In this document: piece after piece, positions 53,327-62,345 of the stretch
Layout: each line of letters begins with the position of its first letter
Position numbering within the stretch: position 1 is the first letter of the stretch
From: Gammaproteobacteria bacterium
GTDB lineage: Bacteria; Pseudomonadota; Gammaproteobacteria; Xanthomonadales; SZUA-36
Assembly: GCA_030431095.1 (NCBI GenBank)
Contig: JAUIJU010000017.1
Location: forward strand, 1 to 64,000
DNA length: 64,000 nt
Reading direction: 5' to 3'
Made by a program: the position numbers and the translations under genes
Notes under the pieces: generated by a model
Told to the model about the DNA's origin: nothing
Databases searched by the model: none
What the model saw: the letters and a program-made list of their open reading frames with translations, nothing else

Positions 53327-54451
53327 TCAGTCGATGAGTTCGACGTCGGAAAGGTTGGACGACAGCGAATTGGCGTCGCCACCCTCGGAGAGCTTCACCG
53401 CCAGGCGGACTTCGTTGGACGAGTCCGCGTAGCGCAGGGCGTCGTCGTAGCTGATCTTGCCGTCCTTGTAGAGGTTGTACAGGCACTGGTCGAAGGTGAT
53501 CATGCCGTGATGCCCGGACTGTTTCATGATGTTCTTCAGTTCCGCAATGTCACCCTTGCGGATCGTGTCCTTGACCAGCGGGGTGGCCAGCAGGACTTCC
53601 ACCGCCGCCCAGCGCCGGGTGCCGTCCACGGAAGGCACCAGCTGCTGCGCCACGATGGCCTTCATGTTGAAGCTCAGGTCCAGCAGCACCTGTTCCTGCA
53701 TTTCTTCCGGGAAAAAGTGAAGGATGCGATCCAGGGCCTGGTTGGCGTTATTGGCGTGCAGGGTACACAACACCAGGTGCCCTGTTTCCGAGAAGGTGAT
53801 GGCGTGCTCCATGGTCTCGCGGGTGCGCACCTCGCCAATCATGATCACGTCCGGCGCCTGGCGCAGGGTGTTGCGCAACGCCACCTCGAAAGACTCGGTG
53901 TCGACGCCGACCTCGCGCTGGGTGATGAGGCTCTTGTCGTGGAAATGCACGTACTCGATCGGGTCCTCGATGGTCACGATGTGCCCGCTCATACGCCGGT
54001 TGCGGTACCCCATCATGGCCGCAAGCGACGTGGACTTGCCCGTCCCCGTGGCGCCCACGAACAGGATGATGCCGCGTTTCTCCAGCGACAGGTCGTTGAG
54101 AATCTCCGGCAGGTCCAGTTGCTCGGTGGTGGGAATGGTGGTTTCGATGCGCCGGCAGACCATACCGGGCAGGCCCTGCTGGTAGAAGGCACTGACGCGG
54201 AAACGCACGTCACCTTCGAGCGAGATGGCGAACTGGCATTCCTGCGTGGTCTCGTACTCCTCGCGCTGCCGCTCGTTCATGCAGCTCTCGATGATCTCCG
54301 ACACCTCTTCGGGCAGCAGCACCTCGGTGGTGATGCCGCGGATCTTGCCGTTGACCTTGACGCACGGCGGCGCGTCCGCGGTGATGAACAGGTCCGATCC
54401 CCTTTCGTCGTGTAACTGGCGCAGCCAGCCTTCCACCGAACTCAGCATCAC
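53327..54451 (-). CDS. pilU: Type IV pilus retraction ATPase PilU
   Basis: The 374-residue hexameric ATPase powers or assists pilus retraction alongside PilT. Walker A GATGTGKSTS (about 135), Asp box (TIEDPIEYVH), Walker B (VIMIGEVRTRETME) and His box (VLCTLHANNANQA) are all present. An acidic tail (about 345-374, NSLSSNLSDVELID) fits PilU rather than PilT. It starts ten bases after the pilT stop. ATG 54451 or the next ATG could be used. A strong terminator follows downstream. Confidence 0.95.
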   Translation of the reverse strand: MMLSSVEGWLRQLHDERGSDLFITADAPPCVKVNGKIRGITTEVLLPEEVSEIIESCMNERQREEYETTQECQFAISLEGDVRFRVSAFYQQGLPGMVCRRIETTIPTTEQLDLPEILNDLSLEKRGIILFVGATGTGKSTSLAAMMGYRNRRMSGHIVTIEDPIEYVHFHDKSLITQREVGVDTESFEVALRNTLRQAPDVIMIGEVRTRETMEHAITFSETGHLVLCTLHANNANQALDRILHFFPEEMQEQVLLDLSFNMKAIVAQQLVPSVDGTRRWAAVEVLLATPLVKDTIRKGDIAELKNIMKQSGHHGMITFDQCLYNLYKDGKISYDDALRYADSSNEVRLAVKLSEGGDANSLSSNLSDVELID

Positions 54452-54460
54452 TCCACCTCC

Positions 54461-55498
54461 CTACATGAAGAGCTTCTTGTCCACCGCCTTCCTGGCGGCA
54501 TCGTGCTTGGAAATGATTCCGCGACCGACCAGCATCTCCAGGTACTGGTCCAGGGTGTGCATGCCCTGTGCCTGGCCGGTCTGGATGGCGGAGTACATCT
54601 GCGCCACCTTGTCCTCGCGAATCAGGTTGCGAATGGCCGGTGTGGCGAGCATGACCTCGTGGGCCGCGACACGCCCGCCGCCGTACCGCTTGATCAGTGT
54701 CTGGGCGATCACCGCGCGCAGTGACTCCGACAGCATGGACCGGACCATGGACTTCTCCCCGGCGGGGAACACGTCGATGATGCGATCGATGGTCTTGGCG
54801 GCGGAACTGGTGTGCAGCGTGGCAAACACCAGGTGGCCGGTCTCGGCGGCGGTCAGGGCCAGGCGGATGGTTTCGATGTCACGCATCTCACCCACCAGAA
54901 TGATGTCCGGGTCCTCGCGCAGCGCGGCGCGCAGGGCCTGGTTGAAGCCATGGGTGTCACGGTGCACCTCGCGCTGGTTGATCAGGCATTTGCGCGAGTT
55001 GTGCACGAATTCGATCGGGTCCTCGATGGTCAGGATGTGCCCGGCGACCGTTTCGTTCAGGTGATCGATCATGGCGGCCAGGGTGGTGGACTTACCAGAA
55101 CCCGTGGGACCGGTCACCAGCACCAGCCCGCGCGGGACATTGATGATTTCACGGAAGCTGGGCGGCGCGCCGATGTCTTCCAGCGTCCAGACCGCCTCGG
55201 GAATGGTGCGGAACGCGCCGCCCACGCCGCGGTCCATGTGGAAGCAGTTGACACGAAAACGGGCCAGTCCCGGCACCGCATAGGAAAAGTCGACCTCCAG
55301 GTTCGCCTCGAAATCCCGGCGCTGGAAGTCGTTCATCGTGCTGTAGAGCAACTCCTGCAACTGCGTGTTGTCGACTGCAGGCACATTGAGCCGCTTCAGT
55401 TCGCCGTCCACCCGGATCAGGGGCGGAAGGCCCGCAGAAAGGTGAAGGTCCGAGGCCTTATTCTTCACTGAATAAGCCAGAAGTTCCGCGATGTCCAT
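54461..55498 (-). CDS. pilT: Type IV pilus retraction ATPase PilT
   Basis: ATG 55498 is selected because a strong AGGAGGGG lies seven bases upstream; an upstream extension of 28 codons is discarded. The 345-residue length matches PilT. It shows GPTGSGKSTT (Walker A), TIEDPIEFVH, the AIRLALTAAETGHLVFATLHTSSA (Walker B/His box region) and the C-terminal GIISKHDAARKAVDK. It pulls pili back for twitching and DNA uptake. It is divergent from yggS across 135 bases. Confidence 0.97.
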   Translation of the reverse strand: MDIAELLAYSVKNKASDLHLSAGLPPLIRVDGELKRLNVPAVDNTQLQELLYSTMNDFQRRDFEANLEVDFSYAVPGLARFRVNCFHMDRGVGGAFRTIPEAVWTLEDIGAPPSFREIINVPRGLVLVTGPTGSGKSTTLAAMIDHLNETVAGHILTIEDPIEFVHNSRKCLINQREVHRDTHGFNQALRAALREDPDIILVGEMRDIETIRLALTAAETGHLVFATLHTSSAAKTIDRIIDVFPAGEKSMVRSMLSESLRAVIAQTLIKRYGGGRVAAHEVMLATPAIRNLIREDKVAQMYSAIQTGQAQGMHTLDQYLEMLVGRGIISKHDAARKAVDKKLFM

Positions 55499-55633
55499 AT
55501 ACCCCTCCTGAACAGGACCCTTGTCGGGATACAATGATCCGGACCTCCCCAATGTGGCCCAAACCCGCCGATCCCTTGGCATGACTGTTAATTTGTTCTC
55601 GTAACCTTAGAACATTGCAGGGTAAATGCCAAT

Positions 55634-56326
55634 ATGAACATGCACCTCGAACGCCTGCAAAAAGTCCGCTCCCGCATTGATTCGGCTTGCCGGGAGCGTG
55701 GTCGCGACCCGGCTTCCGTGCAGCTGCTGGCGGTCAGCAAGCAGCAGGATGCGAACGCAATTCGCGCGTTGCACGCCCTGGGCCAGGTCGACTTCGGCGA
55801 GAATCGACTACAGGAAGCCGTTGAAAAACAATCGATTCTGAAAGACCTGGATCTGTTCTGGCACTTCATTGGCCCCGTCCAGTCGAACAAGACCCGTGAC
55901 ATCGCGGCGCACTTCGACTGGGTCCAGTCCGTGGACCGGGAAAAGATTCTCCGCCGACTGAACGAGCAACGACCGGCCCACTTGCCGCCGCTGAATATCT
56001 GCCTGCAGGTCAATATCGACCACGAGCCGCAGAAAGCCGGGGCGCCGGTCCGCCAGGTGGCCGCGCTGGCGCGCAGCGCGTCCGAATGCCCGCGACTTCG
56101 CTTGCGGGGCTTGATGTGCATACCGGCCCTGACGGAGGATGAGGCCCGCACGCGGGGGAGTTTCGATGCGCTGGTAGCGCTGGCCCGCAGTTTGCGCAAG
56201 GACGGGCATCGCCTGGACACCCTATCCATGGGCATGTCTGGCGACCTGGAACTGGCCGTGGCCTGCGGCAGCACCCTGGTGCGCGTCGGCACCGACCTGT
56301 TCGGACCGCGCCAGGCGCGCGCCTGA
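55634..56326 (+). CDS. yggS: YggS-type PLP homeostasis protein
   Basis: The 230-residue protein has the YggS/PROSC pattern: VQLLAVSKQQ (Lys 37 binds PLP), FGENRLQEAVEKQ, FWHFIGPVQSNKT, LNICLQVNID and LSMGMSGDLELAVACGSTLVRVG. It binds PLP and keeps free PLP low; no catalysis is known. Its place between pilT and proC is conserved in pseudomonads and relatives. ATG 55634 or the ATG two codons later could be used. It may be co-transcribed with proC (43-base gap). Confidence 0.95.
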   Translation: MNMHLERLQKVRSRIDSACRERGRDPASVQLLAVSKQQDANAIRALHALGQVDFGENRLQEAVEKQSILKDLDLFWHFIGPVQSNKTRDIAAHFDWVQSVDREKILRRLNEQRPAHLPPLNICLQVNIDHEPQKAGAPVRQVAALARSASECPRLRLRGLMCIPALTEDEARTRGSFDALVALARSLRKDGHRLDTLSMGMSGDLELAVACGSTLVRVGTDLFGPRQARA

Positions 56327-56368
56327 AGGCGCGGCACGAATCACAGAGTCAGGAGTGATTGACCACCC

Positions 56369-57193
56369 ATGATCATCAGCTTCATCGGCGGCGGCAACAT
56401 GGCCACGGCCCTGATCGGCGGACTGGCGGAGGCCGGCGACGCCACGGAGATCCGCGTCGCCGCGCCCAGCGCCGAGACCCGGGAACGGCTGGCCCGCGAC
56501 CACGGCGTGCGTGGCTTTGAACCCGGGCACGGCGCAATCGTCGGCGCGGACGTGATCGTTCTCGCGGTCAAACCGCAGATTCTGCCAGGCGTACTGGCGC
56601 AGATCGGCGAGCACCTGGCGCCAGGGCAATGCGTGATATCGGTGGTGGCGGGTATCACGCTCGCGACGCTGCGGCGCGCGTTTCCCGGCGGTGTTTCACT
56701 GGTGCGCGCCATGCCCAATACGCCCTCCCTGCTCGGTCTGGGCGCCACCGGTCTTTATGCGGATCCGGCGTGCTCGGCGGATGATCGCGAGGCTGCTGAG
56801 CGGGTCATGGGCGCCGCAGGCCTGACGGTCTGGGTCGACGACGAGGATCTGGTCAACGTGGTCACCGGCGTGTCCGGCAGCGGCCCGGCTTACTTCTACC
56901 TGTTTACCGAAGCCCTCGCTGACGCCGGCGAACGCTTGGGCCTGCCGCAGGCGACCGCCGAGACGCTGGCGGTGCACACCGCCCACGGCGCCGGCGCCAT
57001 GCTGCTGCGCGACCATGCCGGGGCCGCGGAACTGCGACGACGGGTGACCTCCCCGGGCGGCACCACCCAGGCCGCCATCGAAACGCTGGAGACGGGCGGC
57101 CTGCGGGCCCTGGTCGATCAGGCCGTGAAGGCCGCCACGGACCGGGGACGCGAACTGGCCGGCCAGGCCGCGGACAAGGACGGTGAGCGATGA
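56369..57193 (+). CDS. proC: Pyrroline-5-carboxylate reductase
   Basis: The 274-residue enzyme reduces P5C to proline with NAD(P)H. It begins MIISFIGGGNMATALIGGL and has VLAVKPQ, VRAMPNTPSLLGLG, GVSGSGPAYFYLF and the C-terminal RRRVTSPGGTTQAAIETL, all diagnostic for ProC. ATG 56369 follows a GGAG about 12 bases upstream. Its stop overlaps the yggT ATG (ATGA), so yggT is translationally coupled. Confidence 0.97.
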   Translation: MIISFIGGGNMATALIGGLAEAGDATEIRVAAPSAETRERLARDHGVRGFEPGHGAIVGADVIVLAVKPQILPGVLAQIGEHLAPGQCVISVVAGITLATLRRAFPGGVSLVRAMPNTPSLLGLGATGLYADPACSADDREAAERVMGAAGLTVWVDDEDLVNVVTGVSGSGPAYFYLFTEALADAGERLGLPQATAETLAVHTAHGAGAMLLRDHAGAAELRRRVTSPGGTTQAAIETLETGGLRALVDQAVKAATDRGRELAGQAADKDGER

Positions 57194-57735
57194 ACACCAG
57201 CGGCGCCTTCAGCTACCTGGTCGGAACACTGATCGACCTGTACATCACCGCGGTGATGCTGCGCCTGCTGTTACAGTGGGTCCGGGCCGACTTCTACAAC
57301 CCGGTGTGCCAGTTCCTGGTGCTGATCACCAATCCCCTGCTGGTCCCTCTGCGTCGCGTCATTCCGGCCATTGGCCGGCTCGATACCGCCTCGGTGGTGC
57401 TGATGCTGGGCCTGGAGATCCTCGGCGTGTGGCTGATCAACCAGCTCCTGACTTCGCCCATGACCACGCAGGCCATGTTGCTTTTCGCGGTGGTCAAGCT
57501 GATCCTCACCCTGCTGTGGACCTACTTCTTCCTGATCATTGTCCTGGTGATTCTCAGCTGGGTGGGGCAGCGCGCCCGTCACCCCATCGTGCCGTTGATC
57601 GTACAGCTGACCGACCCGGTATTGGCGCCCATCCGGCGCGTGATCCCGGTCATGGGCGGCTTCGACCTGGCGCCGCTGGTGGCGCTGATCGCCATTCGAT
57701 TTCTGATCGTGTTGCTGCCGACCAGTTTTCACTGA
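57190..57735 (+). CDS. yggT: YggT family membrane protein
   Basis: This 181-residue protein consists of two YggT units: about residues 1-88 (PVCQFLVLITNPLLVPLRRVIP) and about 90-180 (PIVPLIVQLTDPVLAPIRRVIP), with about five membrane helices. The duplicated NPLL.P.RR and DPVL.P.RR motifs mark the repeat. YggT proteins affect osmotic tolerance or division in other bacteria; the mechanism is unknown. It overlaps proC by four bases. The common next gene, metX/metW, is absent here. Confidence 0.93.
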   Translation: MNTSGAFSYLVGTLIDLYITAVMLRLLLQWVRADFYNPVCQFLVLITNPLLVPLRRVIPAIGRLDTASVVLMLGLEILGVWLINQLLTSPMTTQAMLLFAVVKLILTLLWTYFFLIIVLVILSWVGQRARHPIVPLIVQLTDPVLAPIRRVIPVMGGFDLAPLVALIAIRFLIVLLPTSFH

Positions 57736-57751
57736 CCTCGCAGCCCCGGTG

Positions 57752-57779
57752 TTCACGCGCCCCGCTTTCCTGCTAGATT
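57752..57779 (+). promoter_or_regulatory. Promoter-like element for the DUF4426 gene
   Basis: TTCACG (57752-57757), 16-base spacer, TAGATT (57774-57779). The predicted start near 57786 puts the structured leader below in the 5' UTR. Confidence 0.4.
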
Positions 57780-57799
57780 CAGAAAGCGACACCAAAACG

Positions 57800-57849
57800 T
57801 CGACCGGCTCCCGAGGCTCAGGGAACCTGCGGAACGTCCGCCCGGTCGA
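57800..57849 (+). ncRNA. Candidate structured leader RNA before DUF4426
   Basis: TCGACCGG (57800-57807) pairs with CCGGTCGA (57842-57849). Between them TCCC/GGGA (57809-57812, 57821-57824) and GCGGA-ACG-TCCGC (57829-57841) form two inner hairpins, giving a three-way junction. GG of the outer stem could instead pair with CC at 57826-57827, so alternative folds are possible. A strong GGAG site follows at about 57860-57866. No known riboswitch family matches by eye. Confidence 0.45.
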
Positions 57850-57873
57850 ACCCCATGGAAAAGGAGAACAGCC

Positions 57874-58311
57874 ATGCGACTGACGGCCCTGCTCACCGCG
57901 CTATTGCTGACCACCGGCGCGCCGGCCCTGGCCCAGCAATCCGTCGATATCGGCGACTACACGGTGCACTACAACGCGCTGAAGACCAGTGAATTACCGG
58001 CCCAGGTGACCCAGGCCTACGGTATCCGGCGCTCGTCCAGCCGCGCCCTGCTCAATATCACGATCCTCGACAGTTCGGGCGACGAACCCGTCGCCGTGCG
58101 CGCCGAGGTCAGCGCCAGCGCACGCAATCTCACCGGGCAGACGCGCACCATCGACATGCGTGAAATCAACGAAGCGGACGAAGCCGTGTATTACATCGGC
58201 GAATTCGGCGTGAACAACATGGAAACTTTCGATTTCAAGGTCACGGCGCGCGTGACGGGCCGGGCCGAGCCGCTGGAGGTGATGTTCCGCCAACAGTTCT
58301 ACACCGAGTAG
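57874..58311 (+). CDS. DUF4426 exported protein
   Basis: ATG 57874 has AAAAGGAG about eight bases upstream. The 145-residue product has a signal peptide (ending PALAQ-Q) and the DUF4426 pattern: DYTVHYNALKTSELPAQVTQAYGI, RALLNITIL and EPLEVMFRQQFY. It is predicted to be a periplasmic beta-rich domain; the function is unknown. In pseudomonads it lies near proC and metX, and the same neighbourhood is kept here. A structured leader precedes it. Confidence 0.92.
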   Translation: MRLTALLTALLLTTGAPALAQQSVDIGDYTVHYNALKTSELPAQVTQAYGIRRSSSRALLNITILDSSGDEPVAVRAEVSASARNLTGQTRTIDMREINEADEAVYYIGEFGVNNMETFDFKVTARVTGRAEPLEVMFRQQFYTE

Positions 58312-58329
58312 CCCGCCGCGCTTCGGCGT

Positions 58330-58959
58330 TCAGGGAAACAGGCGCTGGCGATCCCAGCCGGCGTCGCCGCGGGTGAACCGGTATCGTTCGTGCAGGCGGC
58401 TGGGGCGTCCGTACCAGAACTCGATCATCGTCGGCAGCACCCGGAACCCGGACCAGTGAGGCGGCCGCGGCACCTTGTTCCCCAGGTGGCGCGCCTCCAC
58501 CACCGCGACGCGCTTGAGCAACTCGGCGTTGCCTTTCATCGGGCGGGACTGTGACGAGGCCCAGGCGCCCAGCTGGCTGCCACGCGGCCGTGTGGCGAAG
58601 TACGCGTCGGCGGCCGCGTCGCTGACCGGCTCGGCGACCCCTTCCACCCGCACCTGTTGCTCGGTGGTTTTCCAGTGAAACACCAGCGCTGCACGAGGAT
58701 TGGCCGCCAGCTGGCGACCCTTGTGGCTTTCCAGGTTGGTGTAAAACACGAAGCCCGCCTCGTCCCACTCCTTCAGGAGCACCATGCGCGAGGACACGCC
58801 GCCTTCGGTGTTGACCGTGGACAGGCACATCGCGGTGGGCTCGGCCTCACCGGCGGCCTCTGCGGCCGCCATGCAGGCGCCGAAGCGTTCGGTGGCCTCG
58901 TCGGGAAGGCCCACGGGCTCAGGCCGGCGCGGGTGCGGCCGGACCGCCGCCGTCTCCAT
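58330..58959 (-). CDS. pdxH: Pyridoxamine 5'-phosphate oxidase
   Basis: The 209-residue enzyme makes PLP from PNP or PMP with FMN and oxygen. It shows [52 protein letters not shown] and the C-terminal [17 protein letters not shown], all typical of PdxH. ATG 58959 lies inside the end of the exosortase gene (41-base overlap), so it is coupled to that gene. The PLP-binding YggS gene is nearby on the other strand, but there is no direct linkage. Confidence 0.95.
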   Translation of the reverse strand: METAAVRPHPRRPEPVGLPDEATERFGACMAAAEAAGEAEPTAMCLSTVNTEGGVSSRMVLLKEWDEAGFVFYTNLESHKGRQLAANPRAALVFHWKTTEQQVRVEGVAEPVSDAAADAYFATRPRGSQLGAWASSQSRPMKGNAELLKRVAVVEARHLGNKVPRPPHWSGFRVLPTMIEFWYGRPSRLHERYRFTRGDAGWDRQRLFP

Positions 58960-59446
58960 CGCCGCGTTCGGGGCGGGGCAGGCGTCGCAGCCACACCAGC
59001 CACACCACCAGCGCGTCCAGGATGATCAATGCCTGCCACAGGTACAGGTGAAACCACTCGAAGGCGGTGTAGTTCCACTGTCCCAGGTAGAACAGGCTGA
59101 TGATGCGCACCAGGTTGAGCAACTGGATGGCGAAAAAACCGATCACGAAACCGATCAGCTTGTGCTTGAGCGGGGCGGGAAAAGCAAAAATGGCCGCGAA
59201 CAGGATGATCACCGCCTCCAGGCCGTTGCAGCCGCGCTCGATGCGCACACCGAAGCCGTTGACCGAGTCGCGGATCACGTTGCCGGTGGCCACCACGTTG
59301 TCGTCGAACAGCAACACCAGCCACACGCTGATGTCCGCGATCAACGCGGTGAACGGCAGGATGACGTACTTTTCCGTCGGCTGTAGAATTTCGAGGGTGA
59401 ACAGGCCGATCAGAAGTACCGAAAAAATGACGAAAAACCGCAACAT
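58919..59446 (-). CDS. xrtH: Exosortase H (XrtH)
   Basis: ATG 59446 starts a hydrophobic protein of 175 residues with about five helices; an upstream frame is open but not hydrophobic. The exosortase catalytic set is present: Cys 73 in ERGCNGLEA, Arg 114 in [12 protein letters not shown] and His 133 in [11 protein letters not shown]. The small size and the [22 protein letters not shown] end fit exosortase H, whose targets carry an IPTLxxWG C-terminal sorting signal (known for this subfamily). It should cleave and attach such proteins at the outer face of the inner membrane. No protein with that tail is in the window. It overlaps pdxH by 41 bases. Confidence 0.9.
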   Translation of the reverse strand: MLRFFVIFSVLLIGLFTLEILQPTEKYVILPFTALIADISVWLVLLFDDNVVATGNVIRDSVNGFGVRIERGCNGLEAVIILFAAIFAFPAPLKHKLIGFVIGFFAIQLLNLVRIISLFYLGQWNYTAFEWFHLYLWQALIILDALVVWLVWLRRLPRPERGDGDGGGPAAPAPA

Positions 59447-59539
59447 GGGACAGGCACGAGGCTCACAGAATTCAGGCGCGCCTATGGTACCCGAGGCATC
59501 CCTGCGGCGCACCCGCGAATGCGGCCGGCCGGTGTCCGG

Positions 59540-60085
59540 ATGAGCCATGACACCGCCCGGCGCGTGTTCCTGGTCGGGCCCATGGGATCGGGCAAAACCA
59601 CCCTGGGGCGACGCGCGGCCAGAATCCTGGGGCTCGAGTTTCTCGATTGTGACGAAGAGATCGAGCACCGCACGGGCGCCAGCGTGAACCTGATATTTGA
59701 CATCGAGGGCGAAGAGGGTTTTCGCAAACGCGAGTCCGAGATGCTGGCGGAACTCGGCGAGCGGGACAGGGTCCTGGTGGCCACCGGCGGCGGCGTGGTC
59801 ACGCGCCGGAGCAACCGGGAACTGTTACGTGGTGCCGGCCTGGTGGTGTGGTTGCAGACACCGGTCGAGCAGCAACTTCGCCGCCTGGAACTCGATCGCA
59901 AACGTCCCCTGCTGCAAGCCCCGGATCGCCGCGCGCGGCTGGAGCAACTGGCCAGTGAACGCGATCCCCTGTACGAGGAGGTGGCCGACCTGGCCTTTTG
60001 CAGCCGGCGCGGCAGCGTGGCCCGCGTGGCGCAATCGCTCGCCACGCGGATTGAACAGACCTGGAGCGAGGCACCCACTTCATGA
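59540..60085 (+). CDS. aroK: Shikimate kinase
   Basis: ATG 59540 gives a 181-residue AroK; ATG 59519 adds seven residues and cannot be excluded. It phosphorylates shikimate with ATP. Walker A GPMGSGKTT (about 9-17), the shikimate-binding LDCDEEIE, the GFRKRESEM segment (Arg for shikimate), ATGGGVV and the lid RKRPLLQ are visible. Its stop overlaps the aroB ATG (four bases). The pair aroK-aroB is a conserved operon of aromatic amino-acid synthesis. Confidence 0.96.
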   Translation: MSHDTARRVFLVGPMGSGKTTLGRRAARILGLEFLDCDEEIEHRTGASVNLIFDIEGEEGFRKRESEMLAELGERDRVLVATGGGVVTRRSNRELLRGAGLVVWLQTPVEQQLRRLELDRKRPLLQAPDRRARLEQLASERDPLYEEVADLAFCSRRGSVARVAQSLATRIEQTWSEAPTS

Positions 60086-61170
60086 CCCGCATCGACATCG
60101 CGCTGGGAGAGCGCAGCTACCCCGTGCTGGTCGGACACGGCCTGATGAACGAACCGTCGGCCTGGAACCGCTGGCTGCCCGACACCCCCCTGGTCGTGTT
60201 CAGCAACGAAAAGGTGGCGCCGCTGTACCTGGACGCCCTGGCCAGGGTCTTGCCTGATCACGAACTCCACCCGCTGGTGCTGCCGGACGGCGAAGCGGAA
60301 AAGTCGTTCGACAACTTTCGCCGGGCCGTCGACTTCCTGGCCGAACGCGGTATCCGGCGCGACGCCTGTCTGCTGGCGCTGGGCGGCGGCGTGATCGGAG
60401 ACCTGTGCGGGTTCGTGGCCGCCACCTGGATGCGCGGGATCCGCTTCGTGCAGTTTCCCACCACCCTGCTGGCCCAGGTGGATGCCTCGGTGGGCGGCAA
60501 GACCGCCATCAACATTCCGCAGGGCAAGAACCTGGTCGGCGCGTTCCACCAACCCAGCCTGGTGGTGGCCGACACCGCCACCCTCGACACGCTCGACCCG
60601 CGCGAGTACCGGGCCGGGCTGGCCGAGATCGTCAAGTGCGGGGCCATCCGCGACGCCGATTTCCTCGACGGCATCGAGGCCCGCTGCGAGGCGCTGCTGG
60701 CGCGCGATGTCGAATGCGTGGTCGACGTGGTGGGTCGCAGCGTGGCGCACAAGGCCGCGGTCGTGGCCGAGGACGAACACGAGACCGGCGTCCGCGCCAC
60801 GCTGAATTTCGGTCACACCTTTGGCCACGCCATCGAGGCGCTCAGCGGCTACACGCGGTTCCTGCATGGCGAGGCCGTGGCCATCGGCATGGTGACCGCG
60901 ACGCGCCTCAGCGAGCTGCGCGGCCTGTGCCCTACCGGCGTGGCCGACCGCCTGTCCGCCACCCTGCAGCGCCTGGGCCTTCCGGTCAGTATTCCCGACG
61001 ACATGACGGCCGACGACCTGATGTCACTCATGTCGCTGGACAAGAAGAACACGGCTTCCAGTCGCCGACTGGTGCTTCTGCGCGATGCCGGCCAGGCCGT
61101 CATCCATGCCGACAGCCGGCCGGAACAGGTGCGCGAAGCCATCGAGGCGAGCCGCACCCCCACGGAGTGA
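60082..61170 (+). CDS. aroB: 3-dehydroquinate synthase
   Basis: The 362-residue enzyme makes 3-dehydroquinate from DAHP with NAD+ and a divalent metal. Motifs: [59 protein letters not shown] and the metal ligand set in [12 protein letters not shown] (His) and [11 protein letters not shown]. It overlaps aroK by four bases and is four bases from the hemE start. Function is secure. Confidence 0.97.
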   Translation: MTRIDIALGERSYPVLVGHGLMNEPSAWNRWLPDTPLVVFSNEKVAPLYLDALARVLPDHELHPLVLPDGEAEKSFDNFRRAVDFLAERGIRRDACLLALGGGVIGDLCGFVAATWMRGIRFVQFPTTLLAQVDASVGGKTAINIPQGKNLVGAFHQPSLVVADTATLDTLDPREYRAGLAEIVKCGAIRDADFLDGIEARCEALLARDVECVVDVVGRSVAHKAAVVAEDEHETGVRATLNFGHTFGHAIEALSGYTRFLHGEAVAIGMVTATRLSELRGLCPTGVADRLSATLQRLGLPVSIPDDMTADDLMSLMSLDKKNTASSRRLVLLRDAGQAVIHADSRPEQVREAIEASRTPTE

Positions 61171-61174
61171 AACC

Positions 61175-62239
61175 TTGACTGCACTGAAAAACGACCGTCT
61201 GCTACGCGCATTGCTGCGCCAGGATGTGGACCGCACACCCATCTGGATCATGCGCCAGGCCGGCCGCTACCTGCCCGAATACCGTGAAATCCGCGCCCAG
61301 GCAGGCAGTTTCATGGGACTTGCCACCGACCCGGACCTGGCCTGCGAGGTCACGCTACAGCCCCTGCGGCGCTTCGAGCTTGACGCGGCCATCCTGTTCA
61401 GCGACATCCTGACCATTCCGGACGCCATGGGCCTGGGCCTGTACTTCGTGCAGGGGGAAGGCCCGAAATTCGAACACCCGGTACGCGATGCCGCGGCCAT
61501 CACGCGCCTTGGCGTTCCGGACCCGACCGAGGAGTTGGGCTACGTGATGGACGCGGTCCGCACCATCCGCGCTGAACTGGCGGGCGCCGTACCCCTGATC
61601 GGTTTCAGTGGCAGTCCCTGGACGCTGGCCACCTACATGGTCGAGGGCGGTTCCAGCCGGCAGTTCTCCCGAGTGAAAGCGCTGCTCTACGACCAGCCCG
61701 GGGCCGCGCACACGCTGCTCGACACGCTGGCCCGGTCGGTAACCGCCTACCTCAACGCCCAGATCGAGGCCGGTGCCCAGGCCGTGCAGATTTTCGATTC
61801 CTGGGGCGGCGCCCTGGCGCACGACGCTTTCGGTGAGTTCTCCCTGCGCTACATGGCGCAGGTGGTCGATGGCCTGCACCGCGAGTGGGACGGCCGCCGG
61901 GTGCCCGTGGTGCTGTTCAGCAAGGGCTGCAACACCCAGCTCGAGGCGCTGGCGGATACCGGCGCCGATGCGCTGGGCGTGGACTGGACCATCACCCTGG
62001 CCGAGGCGCGGGCGCGCGTGGGCGATCGGGTCGCGCTTCAGGGCAACCTGGATCCCGCCGTGCTGCTGGCCGGCCCCGAGGCCATTCGGGACCAGGCGGA
62101 GCGGGTGCTGGCGAGTTTCGGGCCCGGCAGCGGACACGTGTTCAACCTGGGCCATGGCATCACGCCAGGCGTGGACCCGGACCACCTGGGTGTACTGGTC
62201 GAGCACGTGCACGCCACCAGTCCCGCCTTCCACGGGTAG
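61175..62239 (+). CDS. hemE: Uroporphyrinogen decarboxylase
   Basis: The start is taken as TTG 61175: GGAG lies eight bases upstream and the result ([16 protein letters not shown]) matches the E. coli N-terminus and its 354-residue length. Other in-frame starts lie within aroB. It decarboxylates uroporphyrinogen III in heme synthesis. Conserved parts: [15 protein letters not shown] (substrate Arg), [14 protein letters not shown] (Asp 86 region), [20 protein letters not shown] and [13 protein letters not shown]. It follows aroB by four bases, an arrangement also found in pseudomonads. Confidence 0.95.
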   Translation: MTALKNDRLLRALLRQDVDRTPIWIMRQAGRYLPEYREIRAQAGSFMGLATDPDLACEVTLQPLRRFELDAAILFSDILTIPDAMGLGLYFVQGEGPKFEHPVRDAAAITRLGVPDPTEELGYVMDAVRTIRAELAGAVPLIGFSGSPWTLATYMVEGGSSRQFSRVKALLYDQPGAAHTLLDTLARSVTAYLNAQIEAGAQAVQIFDSWGGALAHDAFGEFSLRYMAQVVDGLHREWDGRRVPVVLFSKGCNTQLEALADTGADALGVDWTITLAEARARVGDRVALQGNLDPAVLLAGPEAIRDQAERVLASFGPGSGHVFNLGHGITPGVDPDHLGVLVEHVHATSPAFHG

Positions 62240-62282
62240 TCACGGCCCCGCGTGCAACACGGGTGGCCATGACCACCGGCCG

Positions 62283-62312
62283 TTGTCCCATCGGCCCCGG
62301 CAACCCTAGAAT
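62283..62312 (+). promoter_or_regulatory. Promoter-like element before the GTPase pair
   Basis: TTGTCC (62283-62288), 18-base spacer, TAGAAT (62307-62312). The predicted start near 62319 lies ahead of the ATT start candidate. Confidence 0.4.
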
Positions 62313-62345
62313 CAGGGCTCTGGCCAGCTGAGAGGGAGCACGCCC

